64,000 bases of DNA, taken from contig OX579637.1 in the NCBI GenBank assembly GCA_951230915.1, positions 31,062,001-31,126,000 on the forward strand. Reading direction: 5' to 3'. The notes under the pieces were generated by a model that saw only the letters and a program-made list of their open reading frames with translations, was not told the DNA's origin and did no database searches. The position numbers were made by a program, and so were the translations under genes. Below, in pieces: positions 33,352 through 46,100 of this stretch. This DNA comes from Antitrichia curtipendula (taxonomy: Eukaryota > Streptophyta > Bryopsida > Hypnales > Leucodontaceae). Positions within the stretch are counted from its first letter, which is position 1, and every line of letters begins with the position of its first letter.

Positions 33352-36300
33352 TTGTTTAATGTCATGTGCAGAATGGACAATCTTTTTGCAAACGAGTTTG
33401 CAGATCCGGTGCCATCTTTGTCGAAGGGGGTTGCGCCCTGCGAGGGAATCCCTTGGGCTTCATGGTATACCAAGGGCGTGACACTTAGAAAGGAAGCTGG
33501 AAAGGAAATGGCGAGGGGAATTTTCCATAGCGTTGATGCAGGCCTCATCATTGACATGGATGGGATCCGCTTGGAGATGACTGGGTTGCAGTTCAAATTG
33601 CGGAATCCCTTTGCGAAGCCAATGTCAGTTCCGTCTCAGTGGATGTGGTCAATGCACTTCTGGTCCATTTCAAAGACATATCTAAATGGTATCAACTTGT
33701 ATGACCATGACCAAACGTTTCTGTACAAGGCCGCCGTGAATGCATCAACGCGACATGTTCGGGCTGGAGTTCGGTCTTATGAGAGTTCTCGAGAGAGGAA
33801 AGAACTAAGTAGTCCTCCCAAAAAAGAAGCCCTCCTCACCCCGCAGGCGATCACTGAGGTGTCTACCATGTATTGTTGCCTAAAGAACTGCTTGCAGTCG
33901 TTTCCCCGTGGGTAGATTCAAGCCATTCGATCCCTCATTCATTTGGATGGCGAGGTGAAATTACAGAAATCGCGTTTCCTTGACGCGCACAAGCAAATCC
34001 ACCCTGATGCTAATGGAATGGACATGATCACTTTGTCACATCATGAAGTTTGTCCCACTGCTTGGTACAAAATCCATGGAATATCGCGGGCTACATTCTA
34101 TAGGTACAAAGAGATGTCAAAAGACAATAAGCAATTGTTGCATCATGGTAATCTTGACTTGAAGAAGCCACGGACTCATACATTACAAGCAGCGGCCACA
34201 CTTCGATTGATTGTCGAGAGGGAATCAGACCCAATGCCTCACAAATCTAGAACTCTTTAGTCCGGGGAGAAAGTTCAGTCCATGGTCTTACCTTTGTCAT
34301 TTCAGTGGAGGGCCCATTTGCCGGAGATTAACAACGTCAATTTGGCGTTTCAGTTGCGACCACTATCGGCGAGCGGGTTGAGCAACATCCGGAAAGCTTC
34401 TTTTTCAGAATATGCTCCCAAAGCACGTGGTGACAATTTTGCTCAATGTGCAACATGTGATAAACTTAAGCAACTGAGGGCTGCTTGCACTCCACGTTCA
34501 CGTGCGCAAGAAGTTTGGACTACAAAGTTGAAAGTCCATCTCTCTGGGCAAGAGGCACACATGGAGCTGTATTATGGAAACCGTATGATGTCAGACAAAT
34601 ATCCGGAGAAGATTCTAACCATAATTCACGACAAGATGAATCATTTGAAGACGACTTGTCCCCACTATTCTCACAAGAACAAGGGCACCGACTCGTTCGT
34701 GAAGTTGCCCATCGCTATCACTGGAATGATTGCTCATGGTCATGGAGACGTGAGATATGCGCACTATAGCTTAGACATCTTCCCGACGGACTCCAACCAC
34801 ACAGTCGGCTCCATTGCAAAATTGCTGAGAGATCTTGAATCTGAACTGAAATTTTCCTCGCGTCAGTTGTTTCCCCTTGAAGATCTAATTCATCCATTGT
34901 CAAAAGCCGTGTTGGAAGGCTAGGAAATTTGTGTGGAATCCCTTCCCTCTCGTCTTGAACAGGTGGTACAACTGTCGTAGCACAAGGAAGCACAAATCCT
35001 ACCTTTAGGTGTTTTAAACGACAAAACACCCAAGATGACCCGTGTATCGTTCCCAAAGGACTTTAACTCTTAGTTTCCTCAAAATTACTGGAATGGGATC
35101 CGGAACCACAAACCAAGACAAAGAGGATCCGGAACGAAAACCCGGAAACACCTTCTTTGACACCCGTATTCCAAAATTACTGTATCTTCTATCTCATACA
35201 ATTTCATACCACTTTATCAGACATGGAGGAGTGTCATCATCATGTGCCTCTCCTTGCCTATAGTAACTACTTATTTCTGAGGGATGCGGATGCGGAACCG
35301 GAAGGAGTGTCCAAATCCTGTTCCTCTTCCAAATCCGGATCTGTACCCTAGATTTTTAGTAACCGAAAGTAGAAGTTTAACCTCTTATCCGGAGGGTTCC
35401 GCTCTTGAATTTAGGAAGGAAGCGTAAATCCTACCCCTCAATGGATTATAGTGACTGAAGTCTTACTCAAAAGAAATATAAAACAAACACAAAACAAACG
35501 CCAAAGCCTGGATGCGGATTCTTCCTCACAACTGGTCTGGACATCACTCCCCACTAGTAGGTCACTCAGGAAACCTCCACCTTCCTCTCTTACTACAACG
35601 ACAGACTTATCCTGACAGAATTCCAAGGGTCGGATTTTTGGTACTTTGATAACTAGGGGATCCTGACAATCTTCCTGTTCCTCTCTTTTGGATTCAGCTG
35701 GACCTCTCGGATGTCAGCTAGCGCTCACCTCCACTCTCGAAAGATTTACCTAACCTAAGAACGGCTATCCTGCTCAGAAGACATCTAAGGAACTTCAACA
35801 ACCAGAATTTATCCTAGTACACAATAGGTTTACCAATCAAATTCAAAGACTCTTAGAACCGGATCTAGACAGAATCCGGGGGTAACTCCTCCTCTTCAAC
35901 TCCTTGAAATCAAGTTACTTGAACTAGTAGTGGACAAAACACCACCCCTCCTTTCAACACGAAACTCAGACTTTGCATATGAGACCCGCGGAGTAGAAGC
36001 TCAAGCTTTCTTTGCAGAAAATTGACATTAAGGGAAAACAAGAGTACAAACTGCCCGGAGTTGGAACTAACTTCCAACCCCTAAATACCAAACTGAAGGG
36101 AAACCCTAAAGGTCCCCAGAAATCCAAAATCAGGACCAGAGAATGACACGCGTCATTCCCTATCCACTAACCGTTCACTTTCCTATCATCCTCCCCTTTC
36201 CGCAAAAAGTAGATCTCAGATCCGAAATTCCCGGAAAAGAGGAAGTCCAGGTGCATCCTCTTGGAAAGCACCTCACAAGTTGTTTTCTATCTACTTCTAA

Positions 36301-38023
36301 CTCTGGTTTTCATTTAACTTCCTAAAATCCTTCCTAAATAACTGCCTTCCTACTTCAAAAGCCGCTTCCTATCTACTTCCTAAGCCGTTTCGGGAAAGAT
36401 TCCTCCTGTTTGATTGATCCTCTCCGAACTGGCTGTTTTCTGCTTGCTGGTGGTTTTTCCTTTGCTGCCACTTTACCCTTCGATGGTGTTGGAGTCTTCC
36501 CCTCGAAGTTCACTGGAGAGATCGGCAATGGCTCTGACTCCTCTTCGGATTCGGATTCCGGATCCTCTTCCGGTTCCGGTTCTCGATAAAAACAGGAAGT
36601 CTTAACTTCCTGTTAACATAATTATCTCTCTACTACTACACTTATTGTAAGGGAATGTTAATCTTGATAAGATTCCTGGTTTACACCTCTACAAACCAAA
36701 AAAAATGTACCAATACTAATTCATTCCCCCATCTTTCTAGGTATTTAGGCTAATCTTCACATTTTGGTCTACGACAACAACCCCAATGTCTTCCTCCAAC
36801 ATTGGTTCTACAGCTTGACAATGCCGCAGGAGACAACAAAAATTGATGGGTTTTTGCATTCTGCTCTCTCCTTGTATACAGAGCCGTTTTCCGCGAGGTA
36901 TACATCAATTTTCTTATTGTTGGGCACACTCACGAGGACTTCGATGCTCTATTCGGTCACTGGAGCAGCACGTTGAAGACGAATGACTACCTCACAGTTC
37001 CAAGGTTCATGAAGTCGTTCATGGATTGTGAATCGCAATGCATAATTCCACATCTCATCAAAGAGGTCCCTGATTTCAAACGGTACGTGGAAGGATGCTT
37101 GCATACAGGCGATGATTCTCTGCAGGGCCATTCCCAAGCTCAACAATTCAAGTTCTATAAGGATTCGAATGGGTGGCCTGTAATGTAGTACAAAATTCTT
37201 TGTACGGACGTGGATTGGTTGCCAAAAGAAGGGGGGGGATTCGTTTGTGGAAGGAGATAGTCGATGGGCGACCCATAGTCCCTCGGGGTAGTCCATTATC
37301 TTTGGCACCGCAGTTGATGCAGTGTTTTGATGACGTTTGTAAGGGGTTAGACAAATACATTGCTTTGTGGGGTAATATGGCTAATCAGGACTTGTTTGGG
37401 AAGTTCCGGGAGGAAACATGCGGTAGTGATGAAGTACTGGGAAGGTGTGAGAAGCGCTCGGCATGAACCACTGGTGGCTCGTGATATATTGCGTGATGGA
37501 TTCTGGCCAAATTCAATAGTTGCCGGTGAAGTAGCAGACCAATATGAAGACAACGGCACTATGCGTGAGGAGTTTGCGGAAGATGCACCCTTTGTTGGAA
37601 AAAGGTGTAACCGTCCTCGTTCTTTGTTTCGTATAGGTCGTGATGTGTATGTCGGTTACTTTGTTGCAGTGGGTCATGTCGATGGTGACCTCCGTCCGTT
37701 TTGGCTTGCGAGGGCCCTGACAAACCCTAGTCCAGACCTGGGACATGTCGATTCCATTCACTTGCAGTACTGGATGCCTGCATCATTTGAGCACATTGAC
37801 AAGAATACATATGTTGGATGGGACACGAAACAAGGGAATTTATGATGTGAGGACAAGGAGGTCTCCATGAGCTGGAATCATACGGATACTCTAATGACAG
37901 CTTGGAAGCCTCGTGTGAGAGCGGTTACCTCAGATCCGCGCATCAAAATCTCCAAAACGTAAATTTGCATCATCAAAGAGTCCGTGGATGCTGTTGTTGC
38001 TGAAAGAAACAATGCATCCTAGG
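33352..38023 (+). pseudogene. DUF7869-like transposon protein, copy A (longest, split by an insertion)
   Basis: Best-extended of three copies in the window. The N-terminal part has YCCLKNCLQSFPRG and CPTAWYKIHGISRATFYRYK, then ILTIIHDKMNHLKTTCPHYS. The core has LQLDNAAGDNKN, a stop, WVFAFCSLLV, then FLIVGHTHEDFDALFGHW. The DN-NKN and GHTHxDxD motifs are those of DUF7869 proteins of plant and animal transposon-like loci. Their acidic residues may form an RNase H-like active site, which is my inference. A chromo- or SH3-like C-terminal part (RDVYVGYFVAVGHVDGDLRP) follows. Interruptions: TAG 33913-33915, TAG 34258-34260, an insertion at about 34870-36750 replacing some 35 codons, TGA 36848-36850 (Arg in copy B), TAG 37186-37188 (Lys in B and C), frameshifts at a run of eight G near 37230 and near 37425, TGA about 37843, TAA about 37960. 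The end is TAG 38021-38023. The palindrome array lies directly upstream. Confidence 0.65.
34870..36750. mobile_element. About 1.9-kb insertion inside DUF7869 copy A, class unknown
   Basis: Protein similarity to copy B stops at SSRQLF (about 34868) and resumes at CLPPTLVLQLDN (about 36787), so this stretch is foreign to the gene. It has a distinct texture rich in GGAAG/CTTCC and TCCGGA words. AGGAAGCACAAATCCTACC at about 34984 and AGGAAGCGTAAATCCTACC at about 35413 are internal near-repeats. GGTGTTTT-AAACGAC-AAAACACC at about 35009-35031 is a perfect 8-bp inverted repeat. A Ser/Gly/Asp-rich frame at about 36490-36588 (SDSSSDSDSGSSSGSGSR) ends in a stop. No clear terminal repeats or target duplication were found. 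Confidence 0.5.
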
Positions 38024-41000
38024 TGCGGAGATGAATAGGTTGTAGGCATAGGAGCCATTAGGAGTGTTAAGAGTTACTTTACAGTTTAGTCTTTTAAATA
38101 GCTAAAATATTAGTACAAATGTATAGATATATAGGTATATAAATATATATTAAAGGAAAAAATTAGAAAAGAAAAAAGGGATTGTGAGGAGTTTTGGAAG
38201 TTGATAGGTTATTTCTTAATGATAATTATGCAAGAATTATATTGAATTAGGTAGGAAGGTCATATGTAAGTTTATTTTGCAATTGTTCCAAAATTGTTTG
38301 TTTTAGATTTTGCATAATATAATAAATTTGTATTATTATTTGCAATATTATATTTTGTGCATTTTCTTGCTTATTAATTGTATTTTCAATGTTTATGTTT
38401 GTTTATTTCTAAAGATAGATGCACTTAAAAGGTGGTTTATGATGAAAAATTATAAATTTTGGTTCCTATGTGTATTTTAATGGTATATAGAAGATCTTAA
38501 ATAATTATTAATAATTGTTTGTCATTGATGATCTTTGTTCAAATGTCATGGAAATCCTTGGAACACCCTTTTCCTACAAAAAGTGCCAATGGAGTCTATT
38601 TGAAGAGATCCAAAAAAATACGTGATCTTTGTATTGGACACATAAACGAACATGAGTAATGGAATGTGTAGTGTGCAAAGTGATATAGGTTGCTGTAACT
38701 TCTTGTTTGTACAAAAAAATTTAGTTCTTTTGGCATAGTATAATCTCATTTTATTGAAGAATCTCAAAGTAATGAATCCTTTTCATATTAAATTTAGTCA
38801 CATAATTAAATTAAGACTCAATTTTCTCTCATTTTAATGAATATGGCCTTGAATTAATATTTTATCCAATATAAATGTGGATTTCTTGTTTGAACCCATT
38901 TCACTCTTACAAAATCACCTATTATGGTTAGCTTTGACAGTTCTCCTTAAGCAAGGAAGGGTGAGAAATGAGTGGACAAGAAGGGAAAAATAGAGACTCT
39001 TTTTCAATGAACAATGCATGCAATTATTGTCCACAATAGGTCTTTTTATGAAGCCAAGATGGAGGTTGTCCAAAATAGGTACGTCTACCTTAATACAAGT
39101 AGTTGTTGTTCATTTGGTTCCAAGAGATCCCACTCCACCTCCACACCCTTGGCTCCGGGTATTACTCCACCACTCTATATTTCAACATTTGGTGCATTAC
39201 TGTACTTTTTCAAAGTAAATTCACAACTGAAAATTAGTCTAATGTTATTTGAAACAATGATGGAATATTTTACCATGTTTACCTACTGGTTAAATGTACA
39301 AAAAAGTTAAATTGTTTTAACAACGTGTCATCAATAGACAATTAAATTTGAAAGTAATACATATTTCATACCTTCTCTCATAAGAAGTTCCATTTCTTGT
39401 AAGATCCCCTCTATGTGATAAGAGCTCCAACATGCTTTGAGATGCTACTAAACAAAAAGGGTTGTTGTATGTACAATACCATCTTTATACAAACCTAGTA
39501 AGTAAATAAATAAAAAAGTATTTGCATCAGATCCCAATATTCAAACCCAATATAATTAGCTTGAGAGAGGAAATATTCTCATTTTGCATTCTTAGGTGAT
39601 TGGAATTTTGGATATTGACAAGTTTCTTTTATCATCATAAATCTATCAATAAGTGATTGCAATACATGAAGAACTGAACAATTGGTATAAGATGTCCACC
39701 AACATTTTCAAAATCCCAATGTTGTTTTGATGTAGAATATCAATAGGAATTGAAAGGTATGAGTTGTAAAAAGGTGTCATTCCCCCATTAAAATCCCAGA
39801 GAGCTCTCTTTTACAAAAGTTGAGAGCAATTTTACTGCAAAAAATTAAAACTTGACAACATTTTTGAACTAACATTTCAACATTTCAACTTGAAAGCATG
39901 AATCAATTAAAATAGAACAAGCACTTACAAGCATACAATGAAGTGACTATTTTTTTGATTTTGAAGTCTTGAAAATCCTTTGTAGAATATAATTTCAAAG
40001 AATTCAACAATAAATAATTGTCGATTCAAAATTCTACACGACTACATTGAAAATGTTGAAACAATACCTTCGAATAATTGTTGATTCAATATTCCAACAC
40101 CACCATATTCAAATTATTGAAATAATACCTTTGATTCACAACATTGATTCAATATAACTTGTAATATTGCTGAGACAACCTTAAGTAGCTACGTTGTGTT
40201 TGTCATGTTTTTTGAATAATGATGATGTATTGATTAAAGTTCTTAAGAATTTGAGATGTAACTAGAAACGCAAAAATTGTGTTCAAAGTTGAAATTTGGA
40301 CTTCATTTGGATATAGTATAAGAGCTTCCTCCAAAAAAAGTTGAATTGGAAGAAGTGGGAGAAGCAAGCAAACATTTCTCTCTTAAAATGTGCTTGAGAT
40401 TTGAATCCTCATGTAAGAATTCTAAACAAATTCTAGAGGGGGGTGGGCTGGGGACTTGGGATGGGGTCAGGGTGGAAGGGACATTTTTTTGGACATTTTC
40501 AAACACCTCCTTTGAAACTTATTCGTAACTTTTAGGTAGAGTACTGAAATATCAAATAGATTTTTGGAAGTAAAATTTTACTTGATTCCCCAACTTTCCT
40601 TGGTTTAAATTTTTTTGAACAAATATAGTCTACTATGTCTAAATGAGGTCTGAAATTTGATATTTATCACGATTTCTACGTTTCCACTTTGAGATTGGCT
40701 CAAGGTCTTAATTGAATTAGTGGCACAAGAAGTGAGATTTGTGGCATATGACCCACATCATTTTTGCTATTTTTTTTATTGAAAATCTTGTTTACTACTA
40801 GGTTGAAAAAATCAGTTTTAAAGCAAAATGAAAAGCATGCTGTGGGGTCTTCAGAGGACTGTGGAGCAGCCCGCAGTCTACCCGCATCCCAGCCCTGCCC
40901 TCAAAAGAGGCCCAGCGAGACATTGTGGGTAATCCCCCTTGTAATGACACCAAAGTTTTAATTAACAGCAGGTGCAAAAGGGCCATTAGTGTGGCCATCG

Positions 41001-41160
41001 AGATAGCGTTAGGGTTTATGCCTCCAGCGCTGCATTCGAGGGTTTGTAAGCTCCCGTGCCTACTTCTGGAGTCGTGCTTGTTGTAATGTGCTGCCAGTGA
41101 TCGCTTTGCATATTCCGGTGCTCTTCGCACAATCACGGGTAGATTTCGGAGAGATTTTTT
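38024..41160. other. AT-rich stretch without a supported gene
   Basis: Stops are dense in all frames; no splice-linked exons, palindrome arrays or clear repeats were seen. About 40760-41160 is slightly GC-richer and may be the distal upstream region of the gene that starts at 43105. Confidence 0.5.
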
Positions 41161-42910
41161 TATTGCTCCTCGGCACCGAGGAACCCATCCTGCAGCTCAA
41201 CCAAATTTGAACCACTCTTGAGGCTTCACTCCGCTCTTGACTCATCAGTAGTCATCAGCCTGTTGAGGTAAGGGGTCTGCACTTTGCAGCTTCTCATTTT
41301 TCTTGGATTTCTATAGGGTTACGAGCTTCAAATTTGCGGTTTAGTGTAATCTTCAAATCTGCGGTGTAATCGATGGTCCGGGTTCCGTAATCGTTGGTTG
41401 GGTTTTGAAATTGCTGGTATTGTAATTGCTTCAAGATTCTATCGCTGGTATCGAGATCCTATCGTTGGTCCGGGTTCTTGTAATTGCTGGTACTGTAATC
41501 GCTTTTAGCTGGATTCTTCGAGCTCAACTGGGGATAAGATTGGACTGCTAGACCGCTAGACCTCGGCTTCTAAAATCACCGGTATTGATTCGAATCTCCT
41601 CGGCACCGAGGATCCCTAATTGAGATTTCTTGAATTGTACCGGACCCTCTGGACCCAAAGTGTACCGACTTGAATTATACCGACTTCCTCTAAACCCTCT
41701 GGCATTCTCCGGACCCTCTCGCAATTTTGAGGTAACAATTGACCCTCCTTGGCATTGACGAACCCTAATAGAGGCTTCAAGTGATCAGTTCATCAGTTCA
41801 CAAGGCAAGCAGTTCGGGGATTCACATAGCAGGCAGTTCATCAGTTCACAAGGCAAGTAGGTCGGGGATTTCCAAGGTAGTTGGTTCATTAGTTCACAAG
41901 GCAGGCAGGCAGTTCATTCAAAATGCAGTCAGTTCATGCCAATTGGTTATTCAGAATTCACAAGGCAAGTTAGTTGAGAAATCAAAATATGGCATTCTTT
42001 GCCGCAGTTCTGAGGTATCGATTCAAACCTCCTCGGCACCGAGGAACCCTAAGGGAGGTATCCAGAATTGTACCGATCCAATGAAAATTCGCAAGGCAGG
42101 CTACTTGATATTCACAAAGTAGGTTACTTGAAATTCAGAAGGCACGTGACTTGTATATCTAAGTAATCAAGGGGTCCTCCTCGGCACCAAGGAGGCCTAA
42201 CGGAGGCTTCCAAAATTTTTACGAACCACTGTCTAGTTGCAAATTTAAGGGAAAGAATCTTTGTGCCTGGGGCTGAAGCTGAGGATAAATTGGACACTTT
42301 CGGGGCTTCAGAGCCTCGCTTCATTAGAGACCTTTTCCTTATTGAAAATTCACAAGTCAAGTTACTTGGAAAGTCTGGATCATCGCCTTTCTCCGCCGTA
42401 GTTCTGAGATACCAAATGGTTCCTCCTCGGCACCGAAGTGCCCTTACAGAGACTGACAAAAATATTTCGAACTAGTGTCCAGTTAGGAAGGGGAAGAAAC
42501 TAGACTAGAGATTCTTTGTGTGATTGCAGATATGGACTAGTGGAGTTCAAGTATGGACTAGTGGACGAGGTGTGAGTAACAGTTTCAGTGGTTGCCCGTG
42601 AAATGGAGAAAGTCAATAAACAGTTGGCAGCTTTATAGGAAAATATTGGAGAGAGCTTCAATACCCTCCTCCGCACCGAGGACATTACGCGAGGGTCATC
42701 GTGATGATGCTGTAATATGGCTTCCGTGGTGGAACTTGAGAACTGGCTACCAGGTTCATGAACAGCTGTAGGAGTCACTCCAGGGCAGTTCTGGTGCCAT
42801 TAGCATTTTGATTTCGAGCTCCATTAGCAAATTTTTTATTGAAACCCAATCGCATTGCTGTTGTTTCTTTTTGTGGACCTCTCTGCTGTCCTCTTTGGCA
42901 CCGAAGAGGC
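41161..42910 (+). repeat. Region with seven copies of a TCCTCGG-CA-CCGAGGA palindrome
   Basis: Palindromes at 41167-41182, 41597-41612, 42030-42045, 42176-42195, 42421-42440, 42665-42682 and 42890-42909; an eighth lies in an intron at 45580-45599. Several are embedded in larger imperfect repeats that include GTTCTGAGGTATCGATTC, GGTTCATCAGTTCACAAGGC and TAATCGTTGGT. The copies share the core GCACC. Arms change in step: CCTCTTTGGCACCGAAGAGG at 42890 and CCTCCTTAGCACCAAGGAGG at 45580 keep most pairs with different bases. The region looks like a long repeated 5' leader or promoter of the gene at 43105. Confidence 0.75.
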
Positions 42911-43104
42911 TTTTTCAAGTTGATATTGTGTTTGTGCAATCCAGTGGTGATAATACCTCATGGCCGCTTGCTACGGCTCAACAAAAAAAAACGCAATTTT
43001 GAAATCTAAAGATTAACTACCACCATTCTATCCTAATATGAATTGAATGATACTTCACATATTAGGTATTTTATCATTAACGTTGATATTTGGAAATTTT
43101 GTAG

Positions 43105-46100
43105 ATGGGAGCTGAAGAAGTTGTTGCATGCAAATCTCTTTCTTTGGGCGATGATTTTGAAGTAAGCTTCTTTTTGTAATATCTCAGCTTGGGTTAAAGA
43201 GAAGTCGGTGTAATGCAGAGTGTCCTAATTGGCTACTTTGATGCATTTGGCAGATGGAGGTTGGGAACAAGGAGAAGGAGTTTGTGACATTGCTGAGTGT
43301 CGGGGATGACGGTGCTCTGCAGCTTGAGTCGATGCACAGTGTCGGAGAGGACTTTGGAGTCAAAGGTGATGGGACGTCTGAGGAACTCCAAGAAGATGGT
43401 GTAGTGGAATCTCAAGTCTTGTTGACTGCGGGTGATGAGACTACGGCAAGAAATGAGGAGAGTTTGGCAAACAATATGATGGCTGGACTCAACATTGATG
43501 AGGCAGAGAATGCCTTCAAGGTGAAGGAGAAGCTTGATTCCATTTCGATAATCCAAGAATTGCGGTTCAAGCCAGTCGATTCCTCTCGCTTGAAAATTCC
43601 ACTTTATAGAATGATTTCGTTGCCGTTGGTCCGACCACTTTTGCACTCCGATGTTCAACGTTTAGAGGCGGATTTTGTCCATGGCTATCGCAAAGGGGAC
43701 AGGATGTTCTACGTATCAATATTAGATGATACTGGAAAATCTCAACTTGTTACTGAAGAAATTATGGAGAGTTGGGACATGCATTGGCTTAAAGAGAATG
43801 AAGCATTTGAACGGCAATTAACTGAAGATATCCACTTGTCATCTCTATCCGGCCATATGTTCTTTGTTTGGGATGGAAACCTTACGTTCAAGCTTGGAAT
43901 AATTATATCTCATGTTTGCATTCAGATGAAGCAGAATGGCATTTTTCGGTGGACTCTATACTCCTGACATCAGAGGGCAGTACTGGCATTCTTTTGAATG
44001 CAATGAACGACGTAAACATGTAAGTTTATTTGAATTATCTTCTAAAATGAGTTTGTAGAATTGTATTTGAGTGAACCTCTAACTACTTTCAATTATTTTT
44101 TAGGTCTATAGAGAATGCGCATGTGAAAACTAACTTTGTACATAAACTGCATCGCATGAGTTTAAATGGGGTTTTGAAGTTATCGGATTTCAAAGAGTTA
44201 CTCACAGCGGATGAGTACAAAGCTTATGAGATGAGACCAAAACCATACCCATGGTATCCATTGACTTCGGATGTCTTCATCAAATTCTTGAATAAGGTAA
44301 GACTTGTTTTCACGCCAATATGTTATGTTGAATTTTCTTCAATAATTCATGGAGCGTAGTCTTATTTGTGATGTGATATGTGCAGCAAAATGTCTCCGCC
44401 GTTGCGGATGAAACGACTAGATTGTACATGGAGAAGACACCAATTGAAAGGCAGACAGTATTGCTCGTGGCATACATGATGCAATGGAAAGTGCCTCACA
44501 GGCAAGAGTGAAGTCCTATCGAATAGAGTTTGACAAAATGATAAGCATGATCGATCCCAAGCATGGTCCAAAGTTCCTGGAAGTGGTAAGTGTATTACTT
44601 TGTCTTCATTTTCACTTAATTTATTTTGAAGTTGTAGTCATGGTGAAAATGCACTCTATGCACCTCTATTATCCTTCATGGAAGTGGGAGTTTCTTCTAT
44701 ACAACAAGATTCCAACTAATAACGGATGATGTTGTTGTATGTTTTAGAAATTCCTAGCTTCATATCATAGTCAATATTTGATCCATGAAATTGATATTGT
44801 TCAAACTTGACTCTAAATGATATAATTTAGAAAATGAAATCTTGTCTCCTTAACAATGTGATAACTTCAAAAAATTTGTAAAATTGAATAAGTTATTGTC
44901 TATTAACCAATGAGTCCATTATATATGAATTCCAGATATATTACCATTGGAGCTAGTTCGAGAAGCCTGAGATGTCACTTGAGAAGCTCCAAAAGATTTC
45001 AACTACAATTGTGGAACCCCAGTTCAAGATAAAGTGGTTGAATTGGTGGAACTCCGGAGATTTGAATCGTGTAGCGTTGCGATTTTCAACAGTTGGTGTT
45101 ACAGATGACAAATTGGAGGCGTGATTGACAAAGGCTGTTTTCTAGGCTCAGGTGAGGTATTTGAATTGAGATGTTTTGATCTAAGCCGCTAAACAGTATG
45201 TCGAGGTACTTGTACTTATCATGCAACTAGTTTGTTTATTAATCATGCTTGTAATTGGAGTTTGTTATCGTTCAAGTTGTGAATGAGACAATGAAGTCAG
45301 AGGAGATTATGGTAGACTGGAAAGAGAGAGATGATATAGACAAAATTGAGGAGTACATTGAAAAATACCGCATTATTTTGTGGGATCACGCTTTTTTTTT
45401 TTTTCTGAAAGTCAGGGGAATACTATTGATCGAAGCCATTTCTTTCTCAAGATGGAGCTAAGAGAGCAATGCAACATCTACAGTACCGGTACATTTTTTA
45501 ATCACCTTCACAATTGAAATTTCATACGACCCACTGTGGATCAAATGTTAGATTTGGGCATAAGCTGGATATAAAATGGCCTCCTTAGCACCAAGGAGGC
45601 TATTTTGGTGACTCATGTAACATATTGCTTGGCGTGGCTAAACAATGGGAATTTTTCTAGGTCCAAGTTTTCAGAGGATTGACAGCTTTTTAGTTGTTTC
45701 TGTATTCAACTCTTAGTGGTCCATGGCCATTTTTAGTTGGATTGATTTTTTAATTTAATTCCATTCACGAACTTGATCTTCATATATTGACCTTGGCGTA
45801 TTGCATTTTAGACGTCGATAATGGTCAACAGAGTAATTAGTATGTTTTGTGCTCTAACACTTTGAATGGCTTACTTGAAATGACAAGTCCTTAAATTCCT
45901 AGAGGATCATAATTATCAAATTCTTCTCTAACTTTGCATTTCTCTCTGTTGAAGGTACTCCAAAAGAGAGCTCTTTGGAAAGAAAGCAATCGAGAAGAAG
46001 TCTTTTCCAAAATTATTTGAAGGTTGGTTGGAGAAAATCTTAAAGGATGCATATATGTTTACACCTGGGCAAGTACGTGGTTTCAACTCTATCAAGCACA

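Noticed and set aside
34870..36750. Intron of DUF7869 copy A
   Set aside because: Protein alignment shows about 35 codons missing around it, and the ends have no convincing matched splice sites, so an insertion with loss fits better.
43233..43658. Minus-strand 141-codon frame
   Set aside because: Antisense shadow of exon 2 of the ParB-like gene.
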